Source: Nitrospirota bacterium (GTDB lineage: Bacteria; NPL-UPA2; JAADIA01). Taken from it: a stretch of 19,235 nt of DNA. Of the stretch, positions 6,791 to 14,051 are shown piece after piece. The notes beneath the pieces are model-generated. The model was not told the DNA's origin. It searched no databases and worked only from the letters and a program-made list of their open reading frames with translations. Both the position numbers and the translations under genes were made by a program. Every line of letters begins with the position of its first letter. Within the stretch, counting starts at the first letter, position 1. The stretch is taken from positions 1-19,235 of the forward strand of contig JAADIA010000094.1 in assembly GCA_013151555.1 (NCBI GenBank), in the 5' to 3' direction.

Positions 6791-8258
6791 GTTTTTTTGA
6801 GTTTGCCATTATCTGTAACCATAAGCCGCTCTTTGTATTCAAGATGGAAAGGAAAGCTTTTACCACCTCAGGATCAAACTGAGTTTTCGCCCCTTTCTTT
6901 ATTTCAGCAATAATTTCGGGTAAGGGGCAAGCGTTCCGGTAGGGCCGGGCAGAACTCATTGCATCAAAAGTATCTGCTAAAGCTAAGATGCGCGCCCCTA
7001 TAGGTATCTGTTTTCCCTTGAGCTTATCTAAGTATCCCCGGCCATCATAACGTTCATGATGATGGTAAACCGTGAGCAATATATCTTCCAACATCCTTAA
7101 AGGTTTTAAAATATCTCTCCCGATGAGGGGATGCATCTTGATTTCTTTCCATTCCTTAGGAGTCAATTTCCCGGCCTTATTAAGGATGCTGTTATTTATC
7201 CCTATCTTACCAATATCATGCAGTAAAGCAGCTTGTTTAATGTTGCTTTTCTCTTTCTCTGACAGGTCCATCTCTTCAGCGATAAGAAGAGCATATTTCA
7301 TCACTTTCTCTGAATGTGCATGGGTGTAATGGTCATTAGCGTCAACGGCTTCTGCCAGGGACATAATTGCTTCCAGAACAACCTCTTCTCTATCTTTCTG
7401 TAAACGAGAATTTTCTATAATTATGGCCACCTGATTAGTGAGCGCTGTCGCCAACTGCAGGTCATCCTCCGTAAAGTTTCCCCCCAGGGTTGTTCTGTTT
7501 AGATTCAGAACTCCGATTACTTTATCCTCTATCTTTAAGGGAACATATAAAGATGATTTAATCTCTTCCTGCCCTCCGAAACGGGAGAAGCGCATTTTCC
7601 GGCTGAATTCATTAACAAGGAGAAGAGGATTTTTTTCTTTAACTACTCGATCGATAATTTCTCTTTCCGTCTTCTTTAAGACTGTTTTTATTGTTTCATT
7701 ATCTAAACCTTTAGTTACTTCGATACTTATCCTTTTATTATCAACAAGCATTATAGAACCGCTATCAGCTGTTAATAGCTGAATGGATACATCCATGAGC
7801 CGGTTCAGCAAGCTTCTTGGATTGGCTCCGGGGGCCATTTTCGAAATCAGGTCGAAAAAGGTTGTTACCTGAAGAGACTTCTCCCGACCCTGCTCTCGTT
7901 CCGTTAAGGCTTTCCCGATGAGGTCTAACACCTGGTTTGTGTTGAAAGGTTTGTTAATATAATCGTAAGCCCCTAACTTCATTAATTCTACTGCTACCTG
8001 GGCGCTATCGATGTTGGTAACCATGATTACCGGTGTATAACGGTTAATCCTATGTATTTCTTTTAAAACATCCGGACCGTTCATCCCCGGCAGTATATTA
8101 TCAAGGAGCACCAGGTCCGGGACTTCTTTCTTTGCTTTTTTTACGGCTTCTTCACCACTGCAGGCCAGGTCCACGATATACTTGTCCTGGAGAATTTGAT
8201 TAAATGTTTCTCGTATCCCCAATTCATCGTCAACTACCAATATCTTATTTTTAAACAT
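6786..8258 (-). CDS. Response regulator with REC, GAF and HD-GYP domains (putative c-di-GMP phosphodiesterase)
   Basis: This 490-residue three-domain protein has a receiver domain (about 4-120) with acidic pair D10/D11, phospho-acceptor D53, T81 and K103 (NKPF). A GAF sensor domain follows (about 140-285), then an HD-GYP domain (about 290-475). The last shows LLHDIGKIGI (H347, D348), HPLIG (H376), HHHERYDGRGYL (400-410) and ALADTFDAMSS (D429). HD-GYP proteins hydrolyse c-di-GMP. The signature proline is replaced: DGRGYLDKLKG rather than DGxGYP, but the metal ligands are present. No sensor kinase is nearby, so it is an orphan regulator. A good promoter lies upstream. The PilZ protein at 15134 is a possible partner through c-di-GMP. 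Confidence 0.9.
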   Translation of the reverse strand: MFKNKILVVDDELGIRETFNQILQDKYIVDLACSGEEAVKKAKKEVPDLVLLDNILPGMNGPDVLKEIHRINRYTPVIMVTNIDSAQVAVELMKLGAYDYINKPFNTNQVLDLIGKALTEREQGREKSLQVTTFFDLISKMAPGANPRSLLNRLMDVSIQLLTADSGSIMLVDNKRISIEVTKGLDNETIKTVLKKTEREIIDRVVKEKNPLLLVNEFSRKMRFSRFGGQEEIKSSLYVPLKIEDKVIGVLNLNRTTLGGNFTEDDLQLATALTNQVAIIIENSRLQKDREEVVLEAIMSLAEAVDANDHYTHAHSEKVMKYALLIAEEMDLSEKEKSNIKQAALLHDIGKIGINNSILNKAGKLTPKEWKEIKMHPLIGRDILKPLRMLEDILLTVYHHHERYDGRGYLDKLKGKQIPIGARILALADTFDAMSSARPYRNACPLPEIIAEIKKGAKTQFDPEVVKAFLSILNTKSGLWLQIMANSKKP

Positions 8259-8335
8259 TTTTTAATTCCCCCCGCCAGCTTTTAATCTGTTAGAGAAAAG
8301 AAAAGCTTCCGAAGTTAGCAATCGCATTAGGTCGT

Positions 8336-8363
8336 ATTCTATCATACTTCTGATAGTTGTCAA
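8336..8363 (-). promoter_or_regulatory. Promoter and possible operator of the HD-GYP regulator gene
   Basis: The minus strand reads -35 TTGACA (8363-8358, perfect), 16-nt spacer, -10 TAGAAT (8341-8336, 5/6). A perfect inverted repeat CTATCA-N6-TGATAG (8339-8356) lies between and overlaps the -10 box, a good place for a repressor or activator. Predicted start is about 8329, with a leader of about 70 nt. Confidence 0.6.
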
Positions 8364-8370
8364 GTAAATT

Positions 8371-8392
8371 GCCCAAAAAGTTGGGCATTTTT
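8371..8392 (+). terminator. Terminator-like hairpin
   Basis: GCCCAA (8371-8376) pairs with TTGGGC (8381-8386) across an AAAG loop, followed on the plus strand by ATTTTTTAG. The form is that of an intrinsic terminator on the plus strand, but no plus-strand gene precedes it. It lies just upstream of the HD-GYP promoter and could insulate it. Confidence 0.45.
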
Positions 8393-8671
8393 TAGGGTAG
8401 AGAAAAATATAAAAGATTAATCCTGGAAGCACAGAACTAAAGAACCTGGAAGAATTATTCTTTTTCGGGTTTTTCAGTCCTTCAGTGGCCCCGGATTTGA
8501 GGATGGAAATAGACAGGAAAGAAGAGGATACTTGGCTGGGATTATAAATAAGATAACAGCAAGGCAAGTAAACAAGGATTTAAATGGGGTAAGACTTTCC
8601 TCTCAGCAAGCCGGGCATAAGCCCGCCCGAGGCGGACTGTTTCAGCCTGCCGTATAAAGATGAATTTCTCT
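8393..8671. other. Gene-free stretch between spoVG and the HD-GYP gene
   Basis: I see no convincing gene here. An open frame of 101 codons (8262-8567, minus) crosses the promoter and hairpin and has no recognisable domain, so I reject it. The stretch holds a GC-rich patch with GGGC-ATAA-GCCC and CCGCCCGAGGCGGAC (about 8611-8638), resembling the palindrome cores of the 3442-3624 array. Confidence 0.5.
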
Positions 8672-8697
8672 CCGGGTTTTTTTAGATAAAAACCCGG
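8672..8697. repeat. Perfect 10-bp hairpin
   Basis: CCGGGTTTTT (8672-8681) and AAAAACCCGG (8688-8697) are exact reverse complements around a 6-nt loop. It follows the spoVG terminator on the minus strand and lacks a proper T-tract after the stem, so it may be a backup structure or another palindromic insert. Confidence 0.6.
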
Positions 8698-8702
8698 GGG
8701 GT

Positions 8703-8767
8703 AAAAACTTGCTTCAGATATTTAGACGAAGCAGGCAAGAGATACCTGCCGGCGCCGTTAAGCAAGT
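8703..8767 (-). terminator. Branched intrinsic terminator of spoVG
   Basis: On the minus strand, starting 8 nt after the spoVG stop, ACTTGCTT (8767-8760) pairs with AAGCAAGT (8714-8707), followed by TTTT (8706-8703). Between the arms a smaller hairpin GCAGG/CCTGC (8731-8749) and a GGCGCC self-complementary hexamer can form. Confidence 0.5.
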
Positions 8768-8774
8768 TAGTAAG

Positions 8775-9173
8775 TTAGTAAGTTGTTGTTTCAGAGGATA
8801 CTTTAGCTTTTTCCGCCTCATAGGCTTCTAAGACTTTCCCCTGGATATACTCCCGGGCTTGGGAGGTAATCGGATGAGCCAGATCTCTATGCTCACTCTT
8901 CGGTTCCCCGCTTCCCTCGGGCGATCTGGCGATGTTTTCCAGGCGGTGTCCACATTGGCTACAGAACTTATTCCTGATCTCGTTGCCAAACCGGCATTCC
9001 GGACAACTTTCTCGCAGCTTCCGGCTGGGCATGGCCACGAAGAGACCCTTTTTACCTTCGATAACCTTCACGTCCCTGACTACAAACTCGTGGTCGAAGG
9101 TCATAGTCGCATAAGCCTTTAACTTTTTATCTGTATTATTTCTCAACCGAACTCTAACCTCTGTGATCTCCAC
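8775..9173 (-). CDS. spoVG: SpoVG family protein with inserted zinc ribbon
   Basis: SpoVG proteins are small nucleic-acid-binding regulators, best known in Bacillus and Staphylococcus. The first half matches the family: [29 protein letters not shown] and [10 protein letters not shown] (up to residue 52). So does the last part: [20 protein letters not shown] (95-114). Between them, where ordinary SpoVG has a few residues, lies an insert of about 40 residues with C57-x2-C60-x10-C71-x2-C74, a zinc ribbon. Total length is 132 versus about 97 in B. subtilis. I recall similar variants in PVC-type bacteria but cannot check. The start is GTG at 9173, with SD GGGAGGT 7 nt upstream. It lies 74 nt downstream of ispE, an association also seen in Firmicutes. 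Confidence 0.9.
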   Translation of the reverse strand: MEITEVRVRLRNNTDKKLKAYATMTFDHEFVVRDVKVIEGKKGLFVAMPSRKLRESCPECRFGNEIRNKFCSQCGHRLENIARSPEGSGEPKSEHRDLAHPITSQAREYIQGKVLEAYEAEKAKVSSETTTY

Positions 9174-9247
9174 TTGAACTACCTCCCCACGAAGTCAAAA
9201 AGTTAAAAGTGGTAAAGGTAAAAACCCTCACTTTCAACTTTAGGTTT

Positions 9248-10162
9248 TTACTGAATTACCCTTGCTCCCCCCGAAAAAGTTTTTGCTATATAAACTTCTC
9301 CTTTCCCGACCCCGGATTGTCTTACCTCAGGCGTACTATCAAGTTCTTCTTCAATGATTGCTCCCGCCTCCTCGGCTTGCCGCCTTTCCGGGAAAACCCC
9401 GAAAACGGCAGGACCGCTACCGGACATAAGAGCTATCCCGCCCAGAGCTTGAAGTCTCTCCTTTATCCTCTTCACATGAGGATATCTCTTTTCTGTCACC
9501 TCCTCTAACCTATTGTAGAGAACCGAACTCCAATCTTTTCCTGGCCAGGTTTTAAGGTCGTCTATAATTATTTTAGTCTGCTTTCTTTTTCTTGTCAAGC
9601 CCAAATTTAGACTCTGATATACCCAAGCTGTGGAAACTTTGGAAGCGGGAATAACTACCGTTAGCCAGAAGGGTTGCCACTCTTTTAGAAGGGTTAATTC
9701 TTCTCCTCTTCTTTCACCCAGAGCCCTTCCTCCTTTAAGGAAAAAGGGAACGTCCATTCCCAGTTCTTCAGCCAAACTCTGCCATCTTTCCTTCCTTAAA
9801 TTCCTTAGACTCCAGAGTTCCTTTAATCCTACCAGGACAGCAGCAGCGTTACTGCTTCCTCCCCCCAGTCCTGCAGCTACCGGAATCTTCTTTTTAATCT
9901 CGATTTCCACCCCTCTCTGCAGGTGAGTTTCTTTGAGGATAATCTCGGCGGCCCGATAAGCCAAATTTTCTTTTCCCAGGGGAACCCCTTCCTTCAGACA
10001 GATAATCTTTATCCCTTTTTTTCTTTCTCTCAAGATAACTTCGTCATGTATATCTATAGCTTGAAAGATAGTTTCTATCTCGTGGTATCCGTCTTTTCTT
10101 TTGGAAAGGACCTTAAGAAAAAGGTTTATCTTGGCTGGGGAAAGGACTTTTATTTCTTTCAT
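9248..10162 (-). CDS. ispE: 4-diphosphocytidyl-2-C-methyl-D-erythritol kinase
   Basis: IspE phosphorylates CDP-methylerythritol in the MEP pathway of isoprenoid synthesis. The 304-residue protein is a GHMP kinase. It has the substrate motif SPAKINLFLKV (8-18) with K11, the ATP-binding motif PVAAGLGGGSSNAAA (94-108), LGMDVPFFLKGG (134-145) with catalytic D137, and motif 3 LMSGSGPAVFGVF (245-257). The ATG at 10162 is the only reasonable start, yet no Shine-Dalgarno sequence precedes it; the upstream DNA is AT-rich and merges into a GACAGGATTAAC repeat. It lies between the TPR gene and spoVG on the same strand, probably in one transcript. Confidence 0.93.
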   Translation of the reverse strand: MKEIKVLSPAKINLFLKVLSKRKDGYHEIETIFQAIDIHDEVILRERKKGIKIICLKEGVPLGKENLAYRAAEIILKETHLQRGVEIEIKKKIPVAAGLGGGSSNAAAVLVGLKELWSLRNLRKERWQSLAEELGMDVPFFLKGGRALGERRGEELTLLKEWQPFWLTVVIPASKVSTAWVYQSLNLGLTRKRKQTKIIIDDLKTWPGKDWSSVLYNRLEEVTEKRYPHVKRIKERLQALGGIALMSGSGPAVFGVFPERRQAEEAGAIIEEELDSTPEVRQSGVGKGEVYIAKTFSGGARVIQ

Positions 10163-10176
10163 AGAATAAAATATTT

Positions 10177-10265
10177 GACAGGATTAACCCGATTAACAAG
10201 ATTTTTTACTTTTTTTCAGCTTTTATTTCTCTTATTAACCCTGTTGAATCCTGTGAATCCTGTCT
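10177..10265. repeat. Inverted pair of GACAGGATTAAC phrases at the TPR-ispE junction
   Basis: The left arm (10177-10202) has GACAGGATTAACCCGATTAA. The opposing arm (10231-10265) has TTAACCCTGTTGAATCCTG followed by TGAATCCTGTC. The arms can form a long imperfect stem; the TPR stop codon (10216-10218) falls in the loop. The unit is the one seen at 435-460. Confidence 0.6.
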
Positions 10266-11472
10266 TGTTCTTGTTTTGTATTTTTTTAATTTTCTCTCGG
10301 ACCTTGTCATTCTTAGGATCCAACTCCAGAGATTTTTTCCATTGCCGGAGAGCTTCCTTGACCATTCCCTTGGCGAAATAGGCATCCCCTAAGTGACTGC
10401 GAATGATAGCGTCGTCTTCGTCCCGGGCAACGGAGAGCTTCACGGCCCGTTTCAATTCTTTCAGGGCTTCGTTGAACTTTCCTTTCTTAAAAAGGGCCCA
10501 ACCAAGACTATCCATCATATAACTGCTGTCCGGTTTTACCTCTAAAGCCCGCCGGATCAATTTGATGGCTTCATCAAGCTTGATTCCTTGTTCGGCATAG
10601 AGATAACCAAGATAATTAAGAGCCTCGGCATTCTTAGGGTTCAGCTCTATCGCCTTCTTCAATTCTAAAATGGACTCTTCTCTCTTACCCTGGCTATCCA
10701 GGTCAGCTCCCAGATAGAAGTGAACTATATCGTTATCGGGGTCCAGCTTTAAATACTCCTGATATCGGGAAATGGCTTTATCGTAATTTCCTTCTTTACT
10801 ATAGGCTATACCCAGGAGAAAGTAGATACCTCGTTGTATATCTTCCTGGTAATCCCGGGAGCCGCCGCGGGGGAGAAGATAAAGGTCGGATTTCCGGAGA
10901 TAAAGCTCCCGGCCCTTTTCCATAATTTTAATTCCTTTCCCGGGAAGGTTTCTTTTCAAATAGAGCCGTCCTAATTGCATATAGGCTTCGATAGCTTTAG
11001 GGTTAAGTTTTATGATCTCCGCCAAGGTGCTGGTGGCTTTTTTCAGCTTCCCGGCATCTTCATAGACGGTTGCCAGAGAGAAACGAAAGGCGGTATTTTT
11101 GTCAGGGTCATCGTACCGGAGTTTCAAGAAAGATTCATAGCTTTGGATGGCTTTTTCCTGTTTCCCTTGTCGCCGGTACATATGTCCCAGCCAGGCATAA
11201 TCATTAGCCAGTTGAGAGGTGATCTCGGAAGAACGCGGAGCGAACCGGAGAGCTTGCCGATACTCTTTTACCGCTTTCTCGAATTCGCCCTGCTTGTCAT
11301 AGATTAAGCCCATGAGATAATGAGCATAAGCCGAGCCGTTGGCAACTTCCGGTTTCTTCCCGGGAGTGGCTATCTTCTCAGCCGGCTTTGCCGCTACCCG
11401 GGCAAAACCGGTCAGGAGAAGAGCTGCTGCAAGAAAGAGAACCAGCGAATTTCTCATCTTTTTTAAAAGCAT
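10216..11472 (-). CDS. Exported tetratricopeptide-repeat protein
   Basis: This 418-residue protein has an N-terminal signal sequence (basic start, hydrophobic stretch about 9-24, then ARVAA). About nine TPR units follow from residue 48 to about 400; clear ones are AHYLMGLIYDKQGEFEKAVK, YFLLGIAYSKEGNYDKAISR, VHFYLGADLDSQGKREESI, ALNYLGYLYAEQG and DSLGWALFKKGKFNEAL. It probably serves as an envelope scaffold; no enzymatic domain is visible. The last 15 or so residues (KTGFTGFNRVNKRNKS) are translated from the GACAGGATT-type repeat, so the original C-terminus seems to have been replaced or extended. The start at 11472 has a G-rich SD-like run very close to it; MRNSL five codons later is an alternative. 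Confidence 0.85.
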   Translation of the reverse strand: MLLKKMRNSLVLFLAAALLLTGFARVAAKPAEKIATPGKKPEVANGSAYAHYLMGLIYDKQGEFEKAVKEYRQALRFAPRSSEITSQLANDYAWLGHMYRRQGKQEKAIQSYESFLKLRYDDPDKNTAFRFSLATVYEDAGKLKKATSTLAEIIKLNPKAIEAYMQLGRLYLKRNLPGKGIKIMEKGRELYLRKSDLYLLPRGGSRDYQEDIQRGIYFLLGIAYSKEGNYDKAISRYQEYLKLDPDNDIVHFYLGADLDSQGKREESILELKKAIELNPKNAEALNYLGYLYAEQGIKLDEAIKLIRRALEVKPDSSYMMDSLGWALFKKGKFNEALKELKRAVKLSVARDEDDAIIRSHLGDAYFAKGMVKEALRQWKKSLELDPKNDKVREKIKKIQNKNKTGFTGFNRVNKRNKS

Positions 11473-11564
11473 AAGCCCCCGGTGAACATAGAAAAACAGA
11501 ACCTTTACCTAATTACTGCTGGGGACGCCGAGGTCGCCGGGAAAATAAAAATTATATTTAAGCA

Positions 11565-11600
11565 ATCTCTGCGTTCTTTGCGACCTCTGCGGTGAAAATT
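11565..11600. repeat. CTCTGCG phrase repeat
   Basis: CTCTGCGTTCTTTGCGACC followed by TCTGCGGTGAAA resembles the phrase at 561-590. It occupies the 168-bp gap between hisG and the TPR gene, where nothing else is recognisable except AT-rich DNA. Confidence 0.5.
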
Positions 11601-11640
11601 ATCTTGATGGTGTTTACCTATAGTGACAAGTTTTCTTGCC

Positions 11641-12510
11641 TTAATAGATTACTTTATTCAAGGCATACTCGATGATACCCTGGGCTCCGGCCCCTTTCAA
11701 CTTGGGGATAATATCCCGCACCGTCTTCTCATCGATTATCGTCTCCAGGGCACACCAGTTCTTCTCGCTCAAGGTAGAGATAGTCGGCGTTCTCATCGCC
11801 GGCAGGATGGAGATAACTTTTTTTAACTTGTCCTGAGGGACATTCATCTTCAACCCTACCTTTTCCTCAGCTCTCAGAGCGCCTTTGAGGAGAAGAGCTA
11901 TATTATCTATCTTCTTTTTCTTCCACTTATCCTGGTAGGCCTTCTTATTGGCAATAAGCTTGGTAGTCGATTCCATGACCGTGTCGATAATACGCAGATT
12001 ATTAGCTCGTAACGAGCTTCCCGTCTCTGTCAATTCCACAATAGCATCTACCAACTCCGGAGGTTTTACTTCCGTAGCTCCCCAGGAAAACTCTACCTCG
12101 GCCTTGACTTTATTTTTTCTCAGGTAGGCTTTGGTTACATTTACCAGTTCCGTAGCAATTCTTTTCCCCTTGAGACCTTTAACGCTTTTAATGGGAGCGT
12201 CCTTAGGAACAGCCACCACCCATCTCACCGGCCGCAAACCCTGTTTGGCATAGATAAGATCGGCTATTTCCACCACCCTGGATTTGTTTTCCATAATCCA
12301 ATCTTGTCCCGTCAACCCGACATCGAGCACTCCTTCCTCGACATAACGGGATATCTCCTGAGCCCGGATCAAGACAGCCTCTAACTCCTCATCGTCAATT
12401 ATGGGAAAGTAAGACCTCTCGCTACGAGAAATATTAAACCCTGCTTTCTTGAACATCTGGAAAGTAGCTACCTCTAAACTCCCTTTAGGCAACCCGATTT
12501 TTAATTTCAC
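11641..12510 (-). CDS. hisG: ATP phosphoribosyltransferase, long form
   Basis: HisG joins ATP and PRPP in the first step of histidine synthesis. The 289-residue protein is the long form with a C-terminal regulatory ACT-like domain (about 210-289, with [20 protein letters not shown]). The catalytic part shows [10 protein letters not shown] at the start, [20 protein letters not shown] and the PRPP-site loop [19 protein letters not shown] chose GTG 12510, with SD GGAG 8 nt upstream, so that [10 protein letters not shown] starts as in the family. A longer frame from 12537 (MMCSLGEKQ) begins inside a palindromic repeat and is rejected. No other his genes are adjacent. A strong promoter lies about 240 bp upstream, leaving a long structured leader. 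Confidence 0.93.
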   Translation of the reverse strand: MKLKIGLPKGSLEVATFQMFKKAGFNISRSERSYFPIIDDEELEAVLIRAQEISRYVEEGVLDVGLTGQDWIMENKSRVVEIADLIYAKQGLRPVRWVVAVPKDAPIKSVKGLKGKRIATELVNVTKAYLRKNKVKAEVEFSWGATEVKPPELVDAIVELTETGSSLRANNLRIIDTVMESTTKLIANKKAYQDKWKKKKIDNIALLLKGALRAEEKVGLKMNVPQDKLKKVISILPAMRTPTISTLSEKNWCALETIIDEKTVRDIIPKLKGAGAQGIIEYALNKVIY

Positions 12511-12522
12511 CTGTTTTTCTCC

Positions 12523-12567
12523 TAATGAGCACATCATCCGCCTGAGGCGGATGATCAGTGCGAATTA
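12523..12567 (-). repeat. 45-bp palindromic element, copy 1, directly upstream of the hisG SD
   Basis: ATCATCCGCCT and AGGCGGATGAT are perfect inverted arms around one base, flanked by TAATGAGCAC and AGTGCGAATTA. The reverse complement matches the element at 15571-15614, with one indel and one substitution seen by eye. In the hisG direction it ends in TGCTCATTA and the SD GGAG follows at once. Confidence 0.85.
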
Positions 12568-12573
12568 CCCTGA

Positions 12574-12693
12574 GAAATTCGAAGAATTTCCAGGACTTTG
12601 GTCCCTGAAATTGCTTTTAGCAATTTCTAGGGGTCCCGCTGAGTATGCTAAAAATTATTGGAAAGAATTTTCGCATATCTTACGAAGCGGGAC
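12574..12693 (-). promoter_or_regulatory. Tandem hairpins in the hisG leader
   Basis: Four consecutive structures are visible. GAAATTC-GAA-GAATTTC (12574-12590). CAGGAC/GTCCCTG (12591-12607, one bulge). GAAATTGCT-TTT-AGCAATTTC (12607-12627, perfect). A long arm closed by GTCCCGCT (12633-12640) and AGCGGGAC (12686-12693), with inner pairings ATGC/GCAT and AAAATT/AATTTT. All lie downstream of the predicted hisG start site, so the RNA leader would be a chain of hairpins. I recognise no known riboswitch or T-box; a cluster of palindromic inserts is equally possible. Confidence 0.55.
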
Positions 12694-12745
12694 AAGCTCA
12701 ACCAGCTAACTTGCTTCACATTCCGTAAGTTGCAATTTCCTTCTA

Positions 12746-12775
12746 ATTATATCACGGCAACAATTCTCTCGTCAA
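12746..12775 (-). promoter_or_regulatory. Promoter of hisG
   Basis: The minus strand reads -35 TTGACG (12775-12770, 5/6), 18-nt spacer ending in TGA (extended -10), and a perfect -10 TATAAT (12751-12746). The predicted start is about 12739, leaving about 230 nt before the hisG GTG. Confidence 0.7.
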
Positions 12776-12787
12776 CCTTCTTTGTAT

Positions 12788-12816
12788 TTGCAGCAACTTT
12801 TTGTCTATGGTAGAAT
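12788..12816 (+). promoter_or_regulatory. Extended -10 promoter of tsaE
   Basis: TGGTAGAAT (12808-12816) is an extended -10 element; a poor -35 (TTGCAG, 12788-12793) lies 17 nt upstream. The -10 box ends only 9 nt before the tsaE ATG, so transcription would begin at or within a few bases of the start codon. Confidence 0.5.
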
Positions 12817-12825
12817 ATGTAAACG

Positions 12826-13287
12826 ATGCTTACTCTAAAAACCGGAAACGCCGGGGAGACGAAGTCCCTGGGGGAAAAGATAGGTAAAAAGCTGCAAGGG
12901 GGCGAGGTGATTGCCCTCATTGGAGAGTTAGGAGCAGGGAAGACCTGTCTGACCCAGGGGCTGGCCTTAGGACTGGGAGTAAACCCCCGGGAATATGTTA
13001 CCAGCCCTTCTTTTACCCTGGTTAATGAATACCAGGGAAGGGTGCCTCTCTATCATATAGATCTCTTCCGCTTGAAAAATAGGGAGGAAGCGGAAGCCTT
13101 AGGATGCGAAGAATATTTTTATGGGGAAGGAGTGACTGTCGTCGAGTGGGCCGATAAGGCGGAAAACCTCTTCCCGGCGGAGGAATGCCTGCGCATCGAA
13201 TTAACTCCTCTCGGCGAGGACCAACGCCGAATTATCTTAAAACCCTTTGGCCGGCGCTACCGGGAAATCTTAAGGGATATCCTCTAA
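12826..13287 (+). CDS. tsaE: tRNA t6A biosynthesis ATPase TsaE
   Basis: TsaE is the ATPase that cycles the TsaB-TsaD complex making N6-threonylcarbamoyladenosine at position 37 of ANN-decoding tRNAs. The 153-residue protein has the P-loop GELGAGKTC (33-41), the family motif TSPSFTLVNEY (59-69), HIDLFRL (77-83) and VVEWADK (105-111). No SD precedes the ATG; a -10 box ends 9 nt upstream, so the mRNA is probably leaderless. tsaB follows after 38 nt. tsaD is not in the window. Confidence 0.93.
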   Translation: MLTLKTGNAGETKSLGEKIGKKLQGGEVIALIGELGAGKTCLTQGLALGLGVNPREYVTSPSFTLVNEYQGRVPLYHIDLFRLKNREEAEALGCEEYFYGEGVTVVEWADKAENLFPAEECLRIELTPLGEDQRRIILKPFGRRYREILRDIL

Positions 13288-13325
13288 AATTCAGGCCTAA
13301 TGAATATTATGTCAGGAATGAAAAT

Positions 13326-14051
13326 ATGAGAATCTTAGGGATAGAAACTTCTACGCGGACAGGCAGCGTTGCCCTCGTTCAAGGAGAAGGAGTAATCGCT
13401 GAATATACTCTGAATAGCAAAGAGACGCATACGGCCCGGCTTATGCCGATGATAGATCACATTCTTAAAGATGCTCACTTGACCATCCGGCAGATGGATG
13501 CAGTGGCTGTATCTCTTGGCCCCGGTTCCTTTACCGGATTGCGGATTGGGATTGCTACTGCCAAGGGACTATGCTTGGCTCTCCGCAAACCCCTTATCGG
13601 GATCTCCACCCTGGATGCTCTCGCCCATAATATAGGTCATACCTCTCAGCTCATCTGTCCCCTTCTGGATGCCCGGAAAGGAGAAGTTTATACCGCCATC
13701 TACCGTTACCGGTTGCCGGGTAAGAAGCAGAGGTTAGAAAAGTTAAGTAAGGATATGGTCTTGTCCCTGGACAAGCTCCTCTCTAAGATAAATGCTTCTA
13801 CGGTCTTCCTGGGGGATGTTTTTGACAGCTATCGGGACCTGATTGGGAAGAGACTGGGGAAGAAAGCATCCTTTGCTCCTCCGGCTTTAAATTTTCCCCG
13901 GGCTGCCAATGTGGCTGTCTTAGGATTAGAAAAACTGCAATCCGGGGAGGAAGAACCCGGCCTGTCGGAGATAGAACCTCTCTATGTCCGCCGGCCGGAA
14001 GCTGAAGTACAGTGGGAAAAGAAGCATCCAAAACGGAAAGAGCCGACTTGA
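13326..14051 (+). CDS. tsaB: tRNA t6A biosynthesis protein TsaB
   Basis: TsaB is the ASKHA-fold partner of TsaD in t6A synthesis. The 241-residue protein begins MRILGIETSTRTGSVAL, the phosphate-loop region of the fold, and carries the signature SLGPGSFTGLRIGIATAKGL near residue 59. LLDARKGEVYTAIYR (about 112-126) is also typical. I chose ATG 13326, with AGGA 8 nt upstream; a longer open frame from 13185 overlaps tsaE and reads unrelated sequence. The stop TGA overlaps the proposed TTG start of rimI (TTGA), indicating translational coupling. Confidence 0.93.
   Translation: MRILGIETSTRTGSVALVQGEGVIAEYTLNSKETHTARLMPMIDHILKDAHLTIRQMDAVAVSLGPGSFTGLRIGIATAKGLCLALRKPLIGISTLDALAHNIGHTSQLICPLLDARKGEVYTAIYRYRLPGKKQRLEKLSKDMVLSLDKLLSKINASTVFLGDVFDSYRDLIGKRLGKKASFAPPALNFPRAANVAVLGLEKLQSGEEEPGLSEIEPLYVRRPEAEVQWEKKHPKRKEPT

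Noticed and set aside
8262-8567. 101-codon minus-strand open frame before the HD-GYP gene
   Set aside because: It crosses a good promoter and a terminator-like hairpin, has no SD or recognisable domain, and its composition looks like non-coding DNA.
8703-8767. tRNA-like cloverleaf after spoVG
   Set aside because: Too short, lacks T-loop and anticodon features; the T-tract after the outer stem fits a terminator.
12511-12537. N-terminal extension of hisG (MMCSLGEKQ)
   Set aside because: The ATGATG lies inside a palindromic repeat that gives the same MMCSL before the Trm112-like gene; GTG 12510 has a well-placed SD.
12511-12740. T-box or known riboswitch upstream of hisG
   Set aside because: No T-box TGGNACCGCG-like motif, no recognisable riboswitch core and no run of His codons in the leader.
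13185-13325. Upstream extension of tsaB
   Set aside because: It overlaps tsaE in another frame and encodes sequence unrelated to the family; ATG 13326 gives the standard MRILGIETST start.
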